Shown: positions 17,948-27,581, counted from the stretch's first letter. The stretch is 64,000 nucleotides of DNA from Treponema pedis (GCF_017161325.1 NZ_CP045670.1:434001-498000), one strand, 5' to 3'. Notes: a model not told the origin generated them from the sequence alone. Program-made: numbers and translations.

Positions 17948-18259
17948 ATGTACGCACTTATTGAGTATAAAGGTAAGCAGTATAAGGCTGAAAAGGGTGC
18001 AAAAATCGTTGTCGATAAACTTACTTCCGAGGCGGGAAGCAAAATCGATATCGATACCGTACTTTTAGTAAGCGACGGAGATAAAATCAGTGTCGGCTCT
18101 CCGTATGTAAGCGGTGCAAAGGTTTCGGCTACCGTAGGTAATACTTTCCGAAGCAGAAAGGTAATTATTCATAAACATAAGGCTAAGAAAAATTATCACA
18201 GAACGCAAGGACACAGACAAGGTTATACCTGCATTACCATTGACGATATTACAGGTTAA
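17948..18259 (+). CDS. rplU: 50S ribosomal protein L21
   Basis: 103 residues, normal length. It begins MYALIEYKGKQYKAEKG and ends KNYHRTQGHRQGYT followed by the ITIDDI motif, which is diagnostic for bL21. It binds 23S rRNA near L20. First gene of the rplU-prp-rpmA operon, followed by prp after 2 nt. Confidence 0.97.
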   Translation: MYALIEYKGKQYKAEKGAKIVVDKLTSEAGSKIDIDTVLLVSDGDKISVGSPYVSGAKVSATVGNTFRSRKVIIHKHKAKKNYHRTQGHRQGYTCITIDDITG

Positions 18260-18261
18260 TT

Positions 18262-18651
18262 ATGATAAAAATTCTGCTTGTTTCAAATGAAGAAAATGAA
18301 TTTTCTAAGTTTGAATCCGGCGGACATGCAGGACAGGCGGCGGCAGGGAGCGATATTGTTTGTTCCGCCGTTACCGTTCTGTTAAAAACGGCGGTTTTAA
18401 GTCTTATTTCCGCAGAAAAAAGCGGTTCGGGCTTAAAAATTAAGGTAAAAGCGAAAACTCGGGGTAAACTTTCGGCGGAAGTTTTAAGTTTTTCTCAAGA
18501 AGATAAACCGAGATTACGCTATTTGTTTGAATTTTTAACAATGGGTTTAATATCCGTAAAGGAACAATATCCCGATTGTTTGGATTTACAAATAAAAGAA
18601 GGGGCAAAAAGCCCGTTTAATAAGATTTTCGGAGGATTATATGGCACGTAA
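18262..18651 (+). CDS. prp: Prp-type ribosomal-processing cysteine protease
   Basis: 129 residues. The catalytic His and Cys of the Prp family (YsxB) are seen in GGHAG (about residues 21-25) and DIVCSAV (about 31-37, Cys at about 34), the two-motif signature of the family. In Firmicutes Prp removes an N-terminal extension from L27 before it enters the ribosome. Here it lies between rplU and rpmA as in those species, and overlaps rpmA by 11 nt. The L27 encoded next has no extension, so the usual substrate site is missing and its role here is open. Confidence 0.88.
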   Translation: MIKILLVSNEENEFSKFESGGHAGQAAAGSDIVCSAVTVLLKTAVLSLISAEKSGSGLKIKVKAKTRGKLSAEVLSFSQEDKPRLRYLFEFLTMGLISVKEQYPDCLDLQIKEGAKSPFNKIFGGLYGT

Positions 18652-18892
18652 AAAGGGCGGCAGCGGTGCGAAAAACGGAAGAGATTCCAATCCTAAATAT
18701 TTAGGTGTTAAAGTTTACGGCGGACAAGCTGTTTCCGCCGGTTCAATTTTAGTAAGGCAGAGAGGTACTTCGATTCACCCCGGTGAAAACGTAGGCTGCG
18801 GAAAAGATTATACCTTATTCGCAAAAGCCGACGGCGTTGTTGTCTATCACGAAAGAAAGGGAAGAAAACTTGCATCGATTGAAGCAAGATAA
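18641..18892 (+). CDS. rpmA: 50S ribosomal protein L27
   Basis: 83 residues, starting [18 protein letters not shown], the mature form of bL27 whose N terminus reaches the peptidyl-transferase centre. GGAGG lies 5 nt before the ATG, inside the end of prp. There is no cleavable leader of the Firmicute type, although prp is immediately upstream. It is followed by a strong terminator. Confidence 0.97.
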   Translation: MARKKGGSGAKNGRDSNPKYLGVKVYGGQAVSAGSILVRQRGTSIHPGENVGCGKDYTLFAKADGVVVYHERKGRKLASIEAR

Positions 18893-18941
18893 ATTTTAAA
18901 ATATGCCTTTTAACGGGCAAAGAACTTCTTTATCTTTTACG

Positions 18942-18966
18942 AGCCGGTATTTTGCCGGCTTTTTTT
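18942..18966 (+). terminator. Terminator of the rplU operon
   Basis: AGCCGG (18942-18947) pairs with CCGGCT (18955-18960) around a 7-nt loop and is followed by six T residues. It lies between rpmA and the true start of obgE, which argues against the longer obgE frame beginning at 18903. Confidence 0.8.
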
Positions 18967-18998
18967 GTAAGTTTATAAAAAACTACGGGATTAACATT

Positions 18999-20159
18999 AT
19001 GGTAAAATTTGCAGATGAATCTAAGATACGCGTTTCTTCGGGGAAGGGCGGCAACGGCTGTATAGCATTCCGTCGGGAAAAGTATGTTCCGATGGGAGGC
19101 CCTGCGGGCGGAGACGGCGGGCGAGGCGGAGACCTTATTTTTGAGATACGCCGTAATATGCGTACTCTGGTTCATTTAAGACATAAACGGGTTTTTAAAG
19201 CCCGAAACGGCGGCGGAGGGGAAGGGTCTCAGCGTTTCGGTAAAAAGGGAGAAGACTGTATTATTCCTCTTCCGCCGGGCTGTCTTATAAAAGATGCCGA
19301 AACCGGTAAGATTCTTTTGGATTTCGGCGATGCGGAAGAAGGCCGCTTTGTTTTTTTAAAGGGCGGTAACGGCGGGTGGGGTAACTGCCATTTTAAAAGT
19401 TCCACAAATCAAGCTCCGAAAACGGCTCTTCCCGGTCAAGAAGGCGAAACCAGAGAAATTATAGTTGAGCTTAACATTATAGCCGATATAGGTTTGGTAG
19501 GTTTTCCCAATGCGGGAAAATCTTCTCTTTTGGACTATTTTACCAACGCACGCCCTAAAATTGCGCCTTATCCGTTTACAACAAAAATACCTAACCTTGG
19601 AGTTTTACGAGTTGACGATGAGCGTGATATAATAATTGCCGACATTCCCGGTATTCTTGAAGGAGCTTCCGAAGGAGTCGGGTTGGGGTTGCGTTTTTTA
19701 AAACATATTTCCCGCTCGGCAGGCTTGGCTTTTTTAATCGACCTTTCCGATGATAATTATTTAAAAGCCTATGAGGTTCTTTGTAAAGAGCTTGAAACTT
19801 ATTCTCCGGAATTGGCCGGTAAAAAACGGATTATAATTGCGACAAAGCTTGATTTACCGGATACGAAAGAAAGGCTTGCGGAATTAAAAAAATCACTGCC
19901 TGAACACAGCATCTTAGGCATTTCGGTTTATAATAATTGGGGCTTGGACGAGGTGAAAAAAGCCTTTATCCTTCTTGCCGACGAAATGCAAAAAATAAAA
20001 GCGGAAAAAGAGGACTCCTTAGACCCGTATGCCGTAAATGAAAATTTTATGGAAGCGGAATTAGACGATTTTTCTTACGAAAAAAACGATGAAAATCGGG
20101 AAGAAATATCTTTCGGTGCAACTGTCAGTTTAAGCCGTAAAAGGAAGCCGAAAAAATGA
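18999..20159 (+). CDS. obgE: Obg GTPase (CgtA)
   Basis: Ribosome-associated GTPase acting in large-subunit assembly and stringent-response control. Start at 18999 (MVKFADESK); the upstream in-frame extension to 18903 crosses a terminator. 386 residues. The glycine-rich Obg domain covers about 1-158 (KGGNGC, GGDGGRGGDL, GGGGEGS, GKKGEDC). The G domain follows: G1 GFPNAGKSS, G2 YPFTTK, G3 DIPGI, G4 ATKLD. The tail is acidic then basic (RKRKPKK). Its stop overlaps nadD in ATGA. Confidence 0.96.
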   Translation: MVKFADESKIRVSSGKGGNGCIAFRREKYVPMGGPAGGDGGRGGDLIFEIRRNMRTLVHLRHKRVFKARNGGGGEGSQRFGKKGEDCIIPLPPGCLIKDAETGKILLDFGDAEEGRFVFLKGGNGGWGNCHFKSSTNQAPKTALPGQEGETREIIVELNIIADIGLVGFPNAGKSSLLDYFTNARPKIAPYPFTTKIPNLGVLRVDDERDIIIADIPGILEGASEGVGLGLRFLKHISRSAGLAFLIDLSDDNYLKAYEVLCKELETYSPELAGKKRIIIATKLDLPDTKERLAELKKSLPEHSILGISVYNNWGLDEVKKAFILLADEMQKIKAEKEDSLDPYAVNENFMEAELDDFSYEKNDENREEISFGATVSLSRKRKPKK

Positions 20160-20782
20160 AGCTCGCTGTTTTGGGCGGCTCTTTTAATCCCGTTCATTTA
20201 GGGCATATTGCCTTAGCTTCCTCAGTGATTAAGGAACTGGGTTATGATAAAATTGCCGTAGTACCGGCATATATTTCGCCTTTTAAACGAAGACAGGCCT
20301 TATATAAAAAAGATTTGGCAGGCGCACTCCGTCCTTCCGTAAAAGACAGAATTAAAATGATTGAACTTGCAATAGAAGGCAATTTTAAATTTTATTGCGA
20401 AAAATATGAGATAGATAAAGAGGGCGTTTCATACACTATAGATACAATAGGCTATCTTTATAAAAAATTCTCGGTTCCGAATGAAATTTCAGATAAACCT
20501 TTAACCGGAAAAATAGGTCTTATTATAGGCGATGACTTAGCCCGTTCTTTTGCTCTTTGGAAAGATTCCGATAAAATTATAGAAAAAACCGATGTTATCG
20601 TAGGAAGGCGCGGAGTAAGCGGAATGCTTTCTTTTGATTTTCCGTTTATAGAATTAAAAAACCCGATTTTACCGATTTCTTCAACTCAAATACGTAAAGC
20701 AATTTCGGAAGAAAAAGATTTTAAAGCTTTTGTACCGCCTGCCGTTTATGAATATATACGGGAACACGGCCTTTATAAATAA
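20156..20782 (+). CDS. nadD: Nicotinate-nucleotide adenylyltransferase
   Basis: Converts nicotinate mononucleotide and ATP to deamido-NAD in NAD synthesis. 208 residues. The nucleotidyltransferase motif GGSFNPVHLGH lies at about 7-17 and the second motif ISSTQIR near residue 180. The start overlaps the obgE stop by 4 nt (ATGA), so translation is coupled. The obgE-nadD order is common in bacteria. Confidence 0.95.
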   Translation: MKLAVLGGSFNPVHLGHIALASSVIKELGYDKIAVVPAYISPFKRRQALYKKDLAGALRPSVKDRIKMIELAIEGNFKFYCEKYEIDKEGVSYTIDTIGYLYKKFSVPNEISDKPLTGKIGLIIGDDLARSFALWKDSDKIIEKTDVIVGRRGVSGMLSFDFPFIELKNPILPISSTQIRKAISEEKDFKAFVPPAVYEYIREHGLYK

Positions 20783-20819
20783 TTTATTTGTATTTTTAAA
20801 ATTCTTTTATATTTTGAAT

Positions 20820-21077
20820 TTAACAAAACCTGTTTCTGTACGGGTTATCTTCATTTTCGCAATCCCAAAATTTTTGAATACGGGTTTTTGTATGCTCGGC
20901 GGTTTGCTCTATTATGCTTTTATCGGAAGGATTATAATATAAAATACTTACGCCGCAGCAGGTGCCGGCTGCTCGCGGAGTAGGCGCCATAGTGCATTTT
21001 ACTCCCGCTTTTTTTATTTCGGAATAAAAGGAAATTGCCGTTTTAGAATCTTCAAAAAATAAATAATGGTTTTTCAT
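20820..21077 (-). CDS. DUF3343 (putative Se/S carrier-like) protein
   Basis: 85 residues. It has the DUF3343 pattern: N-terminal HYLFFEDSKTAI, then GVKCTMAPTPRAAGTCCGVSI, containing the Cys-Cys-Gly motif at about residues 41-43. These small proteins often occur with 2-hydroxyacyl-CoA dehydratase-like reductases and with selenium genes, and have been proposed to carry sulfur or selenium; no biochemical function is proven as far as I know. Here it is the last gene of the double-cubane reductase operon, 73 nt after the reductase. Confidence 0.8.
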   Translation of the reverse strand: MKNHYLFFEDSKTAISFYSEIKKAGVKCTMAPTPRAAGTCCGVSILYYNPSDKSIIEQTAEHTKTRIQKFWDCENEDNPYRNRFC

Positions 21078-21150
21078 TATGCAGTTTTTATAAAATATTT
21101 ATAAAATTGCCGGTTTGATTTTTTAAATCCTAACCGGCAAAGTATCTGTT

Positions 21151-22425
21151 TTACGCCAGCATTTCGATAAACGCTCCGATGCGTGTTTTTAATTGTTCCG
21201 CATCTTCATCGGTATAATCGGTTTCAATTCCCAAACAGGGAATACCCGCTTTTTGCAATTCCCGTTCGACAAAATAACCTTCGCTGTCATAAATGCTGCA
21301 AAACTTTAAATTAAGGTCGATAACCCCGTCAGCCTTGTATTCTTTTGCAAGACGGATAATATCTTCTATGCGCGATTTATTGGGTGTAAAGCAAGCGCAA
21401 TTTATATGCCCCAAATAACGCTCGGTTAAATTATCTATAAGCTCGTCCATTGTGTTGCCCGTTTCTTTTACAAGAGCTTCACAATAGCGTATGCCGGTAC
21501 ACATTTCTTCGCAAATTACCGCTCCGCCTGACGTTTCTATTATATGATGAACTTTCCAATTCGGAATTGAAAGCGGCGTTCCCGTCAAAAGAATTCTTTT
21601 TGTTCCTTTTTTAAAAACCGACACGTCTTCTGTTTTACGCTTATCAAGTTCATCGCAAAGTTTATTTACCATAGAAGTAAACCGTGCAGGGTCATCATAA
21701 AATGCAATTTGATGAATGAGTAGCACATCTTTTCCCGAAATAGGAATGTTTTCAAGTTTTCTAAAATTATTTAACCGCTGCAGGGCTTTCCGCTTATTGT
21801 TTAATAAGACTATCGCCGCTTTTAATGAGCTTTCCGTAATTTTGTTTCCGGTTAATTCTTCAATGCGTTTAATATAGTTTTTAATTTCGTTTGACCACTT
21901 TGTATAATCTTCAGGACGTTTCATTTGCGGAATATCCATAATATACATCGGCGCATCTTCAGCTAAAATTTCCCAAGCCTTTTTCTTTCCGTCGCAAGCG
22001 GTTTCTCCGGTGAATAAATCGCAGAGTCTAAAGAAGGGGCAGGTTTTGTCAAAGCGTGCACCTAAAGACGCTTTAATTAAGGGGCACGTTGCAGTGGGCA
22101 AAACCTTTTCTCCGCCGGGAACCCAAAACTGCGACCCGGAACAAAGTCCCGTTGCAATAGCTCCTCCGGCGACTACTACTTCATCGGGTACGTGGATACA
22201 AAAAGAGCCTACAACCTTTCCTCCTTTTTTTTGAAATTCCACCAATTCCGCAGGCCGTATGCCGTGAATATCGGCAACTACCATATTAAAATAATCCATA
22301 CCGTCAGGTCTGTTGCCCTGCGATAGATACACATCACCGAATGCTTGCGGCAATACCTCGCAAAGCATGTCGTGCGTTTGAAGATTCATTCCGAGGTCTT
22401 CCCACATTTTTCTGTTGTCAGCCAT
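21151..22425 (-). CDS. Double-cubane-cluster anaerobic reductase (YjiM-like)
   Basis: 424 residues of the 2-hydroxyacyl-CoA dehydratase/HgdB superfamily. Cysteines are placed as in the YjiM/DCCP group: GLCSGSQFW, TATCPLIK, KTCPFFRLCD, GETACDGKKK, and later EEMCTG and NCACF. Family knowledge: such proteins hold an 8Fe-9S double-cubane cluster and are reduced in an ATP-dependent way by an activase, allowing low-potential reductions. The natural substrate is unknown. The activase is encoded two genes upstream in the same operon. Start at the ATG with AGGAGT upstream. Confidence 0.88.
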   Translation of the reverse strand: MADNRKMWEDLGMNLQTHDMLCEVLPQAFGDVYLSQGNRPDGMDYFNMVVADIHGIRPAELVEFQKKGGKVVGSFCIHVPDEVVVAGGAIATGLCSGSQFWVPGGEKVLPTATCPLIKASLGARFDKTCPFFRLCDLFTGETACDGKKKAWEILAEDAPMYIMDIPQMKRPEDYTKWSNEIKNYIKRIEELTGNKITESSLKAAIVLLNNKRKALQRLNNFRKLENIPISGKDVLLIHQIAFYDDPARFTSMVNKLCDELDKRKTEDVSVFKKGTKRILLTGTPLSIPNWKVHHIIETSGGAVICEEMCTGIRYCEALVKETGNTMDELIDNLTERYLGHINCACFTPNKSRIEDIIRLAKEYKADGVIDLNLKFCSIYDSEGYFVERELQKAGIPCLGIETDYTDEDAEQLKTRIGAFIEMLA

Positions 22426-22469
22426 AATTTATACTCCTATTAAAAGATATTAGGCACATTTTTTTTGTT

Positions 22470-23270
22470 TTAAAAAGAGGCGTTTTTATTCTCCTCTTCG
22501 TAATTTTTTTCGTTTTTAAAATTAAAAATACAATTTGCATATCCGTAATCCGAATTATCCCAGCTTCGGTATAGTCTTGCGGAATTGGAATTTATTTCGC
22601 TGCAAACGGATTTATAATTTCCGCGAGGGCAAAGAGCCGATATTTTTTGTATCTTCTTTTTTTCATTTCGGAAATTTATTTTTTGTTTAAGCGATTTAAA
22701 ATATTTTTTACGCATAGATAAATCGGTCATATATTTTGAGTAAAAGGTAAGTAAAAAAACTTCTTCCGTATTTAAATCCGAATACAACTCGATTTCGGTT
22801 AAAATGTTTTTAATATAGTCTAAATCGTTTTTTGCTTTTTGTGTTTTGTTTTCACTGTATTGCGTATTGTAAATTTTACATAAGGCTTGTTTTAACTGTT
22901 TTTCGTTTTCGTAAATTATAACCGGCTTTTCGGTATTTTCTTTTAAGGTATTGTAAAGTAGCGGGCATTTGTTTTCAATAACGTATGTTTTGCAGGAATA
23001 TAAGATAGGGCATTTTTGTGTTGTAAGATAAATGAGGGTGCTTTTAATTACATCGCACAAATCCTTTCCTTCATCCTGTTTACCGAAGCGGAAAATATGG
23101 GCGTCAACCCCTTCAAGAGGAACGGGAATCAAGCTGCAGCCGTAAAATATTTCTTCGGGAAGTTCATCTCCGAAAATTCCTACAACATTATCATGCGCTA
23201 AATAATTTTCGGTACATTCTATATATGCATTACGTCTTAAATCCGATAAAAAATCCTTATCTATAATCAT
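22470..23270 (-). CDS. Reduced, divergent HgdB-like protein
   Basis: 266 residues. The segment VGIFGDELPEEIFYGCSLIPVPL resembles, by position (about 29-51), the N-terminal fold of 2-hydroxyacyl-CoA dehydratase subunits, where PEEI and a following Cys and LIPV are typical. Cysteines in TQKCPILYSC and ENKCPLLY sit roughly where cluster ligands are expected. The second half (about 150-266) is Lys/Asn/Glu-rich and does not resemble the family, and length is well below the usual 380-430. It lies 10 nt after the activase and 44 nt before the reductase. It may be a small partner, assembly factor or decaying paralogue. Confidence 0.5.
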   Translation of the reverse strand: MIIDKDFLSDLRRNAYIECTENYLAHDNVVGIFGDELPEEIFYGCSLIPVPLEGVDAHIFRFGKQDEGKDLCDVIKSTLIYLTTQKCPILYSCKTYVIENKCPLLYNTLKENTEKPVIIYENEKQLKQALCKIYNTQYSENKTQKAKNDLDYIKNILTEIELYSDLNTEEVFLLTFYSKYMTDLSMRKKYFKSLKQKINFRNEKKKIQKISALCPRGNYKSVCSEINSNSARLYRSWDNSDYGYANCIFNFKNEKNYEEENKNASF

Positions 23271-23280
23271 TCCGCTTCTC

Positions 23281-24033
23281 CTATTTTCCCAAAAGGCAGG
23301 CTCCTAAGGCTCCCGCATAAACTGAAAGTTTATCGGAAAAAACTTTTTTCTTTAATTTTTTTTCAATTTCGTTTATTACAAAGGTGCTGCCGCCGAAACC
23401 GCCCGTTAAAAAATAATTTTCGGAAAGAGGTTTTCTGTTTACAAGTGAAATTACTTTTGAAACAATTTGATTTATTACACCCATTGCAATATCTTCACGC
23501 GGAGTTCCCTTTCCCATTAACGAAATAACTTCAGATTCCGCAAATACTGTACAAGTGGAAGATAAATTTATATCCTTTCCTTTAGAAGCGAGCGTAAACA
23601 TTTCTTCCAAACTTACACCTAATCTGTTTGCCATAATTTCTAAAAACTTGCCGGTTCCTGCGGAACACTTATCGTTCATAATAAAATCCGTAACGTTTCC
23701 GTTTTTTAAAATAATTATTTTTGTGTCCTGTCCGCCTATGTCGATAACGGTTAAATCCTTTTTGCATAAAAAGTATGCGCCTTTCCCGTGGCAGGTAATT
23801 TCGGTTACGGTTTTATCGGCAAAGGGAACGCTTATTCTTCCGTAGCCCGTTGCCGTAATTGTTACTTTTGCTCCGTTTAAAGTTTCTTTTATCCAATCGA
23901 AAATTGTAAGCCCCGTTTCCTTACTGTTCCAGCCTGAAGGAAGGATTTTTTTGTAGAGAATATTTTGTTTTGTTCCGTCCATAATGACGGTTTTGCTTGC
24001 CGTAGAGCCTATGTCAATTCCTGCGTAATACAT
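23281..24033 (-). CDS. ATP-dependent activase of the double-cubane reductase (YjiL/HgdC-like)
   Basis: 250 residues of the BadF/BadG/HgdC ASKHA ATPase family. The phosphate-binding loop is GIDIGSTASK at the N terminus, the second phosphate motif VIDIGGQDTK, and the adenosine motif TGGFGG. The two Cys that hold the bridging [4Fe-4S] cluster of the homodimer are in NDKCSAGTGKF and STCTVFAESEV. It should pass electrons to the partner reductase while hydrolysing ATP. First gene of the four-gene operon. Confidence 0.92.
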   Translation of the reverse strand: MYYAGIDIGSTASKTVIMDGTKQNILYKKILPSGWNSKETGLTIFDWIKETLNGAKVTITATGYGRISVPFADKTVTEITCHGKGAYFLCKKDLTVIDIGGQDTKIIILKNGNVTDFIMNDKCSAGTGKFLEIMANRLGVSLEEMFTLASKGKDINLSSTCTVFAESEVISLMGKGTPREDIAMGVINQIVSKVISLVNRKPLSENYFLTGGFGGSTFVINEIEKKLKKKVFSDKLSVYAGALGACLLGK

Positions 24034-24496
24034 TCTTTAATTTGCAAGATGTGTAAGAGCTGCAAAATCGCGGCGGTAAAAATTTAAAAGATTTTATATT
24101 TGAAGGGAAAAGGCGGGCATAAATGCACGGTTTACCCTTCGTGCCTTATAAACCTTTTTTGAAAGTTTATATGCAGCTGCGGTATGAAGTAAAATTACTT
24201 CGCGGGTAAATACTCACTTACGCATTTTGCTCGTCCTTATAAATTGAATTTAAACCTGTTAAGTTTAGGATTATATTTTATAATAAAGTAAAAGAAAGGT
24301 CAAGAGAAAAAGATAATTTTTAATAGATAATTTAAGATAGGATTTTTTTTACTTTTCCTATTAAAATAACCGCCGTCGTTTTATATCGATAGAAATTATA
24401 AGGATAATATTAAAAAATTCTATTGATTTTTTTATAATTTTTTGATATTATTAGCTTCCGTTGTTTTCATCTTATAATGAAAACGGCAAGGATTAA
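24034..24496. other. Divergent intergenic region
   Basis: 463 nt between the activase gene (leftward) and the chemoreceptor gene (rightward). It has AT-rich blocks, stops in all frames and one notable inverted repeat, GAAGTAA-AA-TTACTTC (24186-24201). A TATAAT at 24473-24478 lies 18 nt before the chemoreceptor start and may be its -10, but no good -35 was found. No small gene or RNA was recognised. Confidence 0.4.
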
Positions 24497-26641
24497 ATGG
24501 TGAAAAACAAAATATTTTCAATTCGGCACAAACTTGTATTAAGTCTTACGTTAATAATTTTAACGTTTATTATAGCTATTGTGCTTATTACCGGTTATAC
24601 CAGTAGACGGAATTGTCTTACACGGTTTTATAACCGCACATCTTCGGAACTTAATCATATAGACTACAGCGTAAGCGTGTTTTTTAATAATACTAAGAGC
24701 GTTTTAAGTACTCTTTCGGAGCATTCCGATGTACGCAATGCCGATGATTCTCTTCATAGATATTATTTGGATAAAGAAAATATAAAAGCCGCCGATACAA
24801 TAAAAAGTGAAAATGAAAAAACCTTAACCGCCTTATTTAAACATTTTTTAGGCAGGTTTGATGAATATGTAGAAGTTTATTTGGGCACGAAATGGGGCGG
24901 ATATGCTACAAGTTTTGACGGAGAAATGTCGGCAGGGTATGACCCTCGTAAACGCTCATGGTATGTACTTGCTTCCGAAGCCGGAGGAAAAACGATTTTA
25001 ACAAAGGCTTATTTATCTACCGTAGGCGATATAGTAGTCTGTCTTTCTCGAAGCGTTTATTCTTTTAAAAATGAATTTATAGGAAATATGAGCATCGAGC
25101 TTACCCTAAATACTCTTACCGATATGATTTCCAAATCTAAAATCGGAGAAACCGGTTATGTTATACTTGTTCAAGACGATGATGTTATTCTTGCCGACCC
25201 GAAACACAAAGAATTTAATTTTAAAAAACTGAATGAAACCGGTGTTAAAGATATGGCAAAACTGGTTTCTTTAAAAAACAGCGGCGCTAAAATCTTTATG
25301 GATAACAAAAATTGGTTTACTCAAGTACACACTATAGAAGGGCTTAACTGGAAGCTGATTGCAGTACAGTCGGAAGAAGAAGTTTTACTTGAGCACGCTA
25401 AAATGTTAAAACTGATTATTGGTATAGGAGCCGTTTCGCTTGTTCTCTTTATAATAGCCGCCCTGCTTTTTATAAGCGGAATTACAAAACCCATCAGACG
25501 CATGGTAAATGCTTTACGGGATATATCCGAAGGAGACGGTAATTTAAACGTAAGGCTTCCGGTAAAAGGTAATGATGAAATTACAAAACTTTCGGAGTAT
25601 TTTAATAAAACTATAGGAAAAATAGGAGTGGCAATTAAATCGGCTTTGGAAAATACCAATGCTATGAGAAGCATAGGCAAACAGCTTGCCGAAAATATGG
25701 GGGAAACCTCCGATTCTATAACAAGAATTAAAGGCAGTGTAGATAATATTCAGCTGCAAATTGAAAATCAAACGGCGAATATAGCTTCAACTTCTCATGC
25801 TGTGGATTTAATAGTTAAAACGATAGAAATTCTTGATTCTCAAATCGACACCCAAGCCTCAAGCGTTACGGAGTCTTCTTCCGCTGTTTTGCAAATGGTA
25901 GAAAACGTAAGAATGGTAAGCGGAATTTTAGAGAAAAATAAAGACCTTATAGAAAAACTTGAAGAAAAATCTCAAGAAGCTAAAATTTCGGCTGCAAGTT
26001 CCGCAAAAATTACACAGGAAATAAGTCTTGAATCGGAAAGCCTTGTAGAAGCGGGAAATGTAATTCAGCATATAGCAAGTCAAACCAATTTACTTGCTAT
26101 GAATGCAGCCATAGAGGCCGCTCATGCAGGGGAAGCCGGCAAAGGGTTTGCAGTCGTTGCCGATGAAATAAGAAAACTTTCGGAAGAATCGAGCACTCAA
26201 GGAAAGACAATAACCTCCGTTTTAAAAGATTTAAAATCGAAAATCGATAAGATTGCGGAATCTTCTGTCAGAGTAGAGCGGCTGTTTACGGAAAGTTTTG
26301 AATTAACCGAATCGGTCAGAATTCAGGAAGAAACGGTTATGAATGCAATGTATGAGCAAAGTTCGGGAAGCGATCAGCTTTTACAGGCTATGGAAAATAT
26401 TACGGGCGTTACCGAAGCCGTAAGACTCGGTTCTCATGATATACTTTCAGGCAGTAACCATATTTCAAAGGAAATGCATAGTTTAACCGGCGTAACGGAT
26501 AATATTACCTCGGGAATGGCGGCCGTAGTTTCAGGTGTAGAAAAAATAAACAAAGTTGCCTGCGAGGTGAGCGGAATAAGCCGAAAAAATGAGGAAAATA
26601 TAGAAAATCTTGCGGAAGAGATGAGCCAATTTAAGGTTTAA
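24497..26641 (+). CDS. Methyl-accepting chemotaxis protein
   Basis: Transmembrane chemoreceptor of 714 residues. TM1 at about 12-34, then a periplasmic double Cache-like domain (about 35-300; [11 protein letters not shown] is typical of dCache), TM2 at about 303-327, and a HAMP domain ([16 protein letters not shown] and onward, about 331-385). The long helical signalling part follows, with the hairpin tip [20 protein letters not shown] and [18 protein letters not shown]. Ligand unknown; dCache domains often bind amino acids or small organic acids. It lacks a C-terminal CheR-tethering pentapeptide. AAGGA lies just before the ATG. Confidence 0.95.
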   Translation: MVKNKIFSIRHKLVLSLTLIILTFIIAIVLITGYTSRRNCLTRFYNRTSSELNHIDYSVSVFFNNTKSVLSTLSEHSDVRNADDSLHRYYLDKENIKAADTIKSENEKTLTALFKHFLGRFDEYVEVYLGTKWGGYATSFDGEMSAGYDPRKRSWYVLASEAGGKTILTKAYLSTVGDIVVCLSRSVYSFKNEFIGNMSIELTLNTLTDMISKSKIGETGYVILVQDDDVILADPKHKEFNFKKLNETGVKDMAKLVSLKNSGAKIFMDNKNWFTQVHTIEGLNWKLIAVQSEEEVLLEHAKMLKLIIGIGAVSLVLFIIAALLFISGITKPIRRMVNALRDISEGDGNLNVRLPVKGNDEITKLSEYFNKTIGKIGVAIKSALENTNAMRSIGKQLAENMGETSDSITRIKGSVDNIQLQIENQTANIASTSHAVDLIVKTIEILDSQIDTQASSVTESSSAVLQMVENVRMVSGILEKNKDLIEKLEEKSQEAKISAASSAKITQEISLESESLVEAGNVIQHIASQTNLLAMNAAIEAAHAGEAGKGFAVVADEIRKLSEESSTQGKTITSVLKDLKSKIDKIAESSVRVERLFTESFELTESVRIQEETVMNAMYEQSSGSDQLLQAMENITGVTEAVRLGSHDILSGSNHISKEMHSLTGVTDNITSGMAAVVSGVEKINKVACEVSGISRKNEENIENLAEEMSQFKV

Positions 26642-26983
26642 ACCGCTTGTACTTGTATAAAAGACTGCTTTGCCGATTTTTAAAATTTTTTATCAAATGG
26701 GTGAAACTCTTTAAAACCTTTTTATCCCTGCTTATAAAAGCGGGGATTTTTATTTTCGGATTAAAACCGATAGCGGTGGTTATTCTTCGGCATACAATAA
26801 GACCTCATTTCTTAATACGGAATTTTAATTAAACCCGAGCCTTTCTTTAAAATTAGTTTTTCCGTATCCGTCGATATAATTAAAAATGCAGTATAAAATT
26901 AAAATATTTAATATTGTATCAGTAAATTTTATATTTTTTTAAATATTTTTAATAAAAATATTCAAGTTTTTAATTAAATATAC
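26642..26983. other. Intergenic region after the chemoreceptor gene
   Basis: Apart from the terminator at 26725-26751, this stretch is AT-rich with short frames only. A 61-codon frame from 26647 has no ribosome site and crosses the terminator, so I do not accept it. Confidence 0.5.
26725..26751 (+). terminator. Terminator of the chemoreceptor gene
   Basis: Nine-pair stem (26725-26733 with 26738-26746, one G.T pair), 4-nt loop, then five T residues. Confidence 0.7.
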
Positions 26984-27012
26984 TTGACAAAACAGTCGTC
27001 CTTTATTATTAT
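26984..27012 (+). promoter_or_regulatory. Promoter of the DUF2089 gene
   Basis: TTGACA (26984-26989), 17-nt spacer, TATTAT (27007-27012). The leader is about 40 nt, with TGGAGG some 12 nt before the ATG at 27059. Confidence 0.6.
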
Positions 27013-27058
27013 ATATTTGGATATCGAATAATTGATGTATGGAGGTTGTTAAGAAGTT

Positions 27059-27433
27059 ATGGCGGAAGTTATGGGCAAGTGTCCCGTATGCGGAGGGGAA
27101 TTTACGGTTTCAAAACTGCATTGTAAATCGTGTAATTCAAGCCTTGTCGGAGAATTTGAACTGTGCGAGTTTTGTAAGCTGACAAAAGAACAAAAATATT
27201 TTGTAAAAATGTTTTTAAAAAACCGCGGAAATATCCGCGATATGGAAAAGGAACTCGGCATTTCTTATCCTACCGTGCGGAACAAAATTGAAGAAATAAA
27301 TTGCGCTCTCGGAATATCCGATTCAAACGGAACGGAATTTGATATAGGCAGTATTTTAAAGAAAATAAAATCCGGAGAGATGAAGGTTGAGAAGGCTCTT
27401 TCCGTTTTGCGCGGAGAGGATAGCGAAGAATAA
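27059..27433 (+). CDS. DUF2089 family zinc-ribbon/HTH protein
   Basis: 124 residues. The N terminus holds two zinc knuckles, CPVCGG and CKSC, then CEFC. A helix-turn-helix-like part follows (about 50-82: NRGNIRDMEKELGISYPTV), resembling sigma-70 region 4/HTH. The C-terminal helix pair IGSILKKIKSGEMKVEKALSVL matches the SHOCT-like motif found again in the next gene. It is probably a DNA-binding regulator (inference). Its partner at 27582 may modulate it. Confidence 0.8.
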   Translation: MAEVMGKCPVCGGEFTVSKLHCKSCNSSLVGEFELCEFCKLTKEQKYFVKMFLKNRGNIRDMEKELGISYPTVRNKIEEINCALGISDSNGTEFDIGSILKKIKSGEMKVEKALSVLRGEDSEE

Positions 27434-27581
27434 ATGTTAGGGTAAGCAGGTATGATAAACACTCAGGAAGGCATCTCTTTCCGCCTGTTATCTTTACTTT
27501 CTTACCGTGCGGAATATAGTAGATTGTAAGCTGTATGTTTGAAAGCATATAATTTAAAAAATAATTTAACGGGAGAAAATT

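Noticed and set aside
18903-18998. N-terminal extension of obgE
   Set aside because: It crosses the rpmA terminator and adds residues that are not part of the Obg fold. ATG at 18999 matches the family start.
24362-24392. Sigma-28-like promoter before the chemoreceptor gene
   Set aside because: TAAAATAA and ATCGATAG loosely resemble the flagellar consensus, but spacing is about 19 nt from TAAA instead of 15 and only five of eight -10 bases match.
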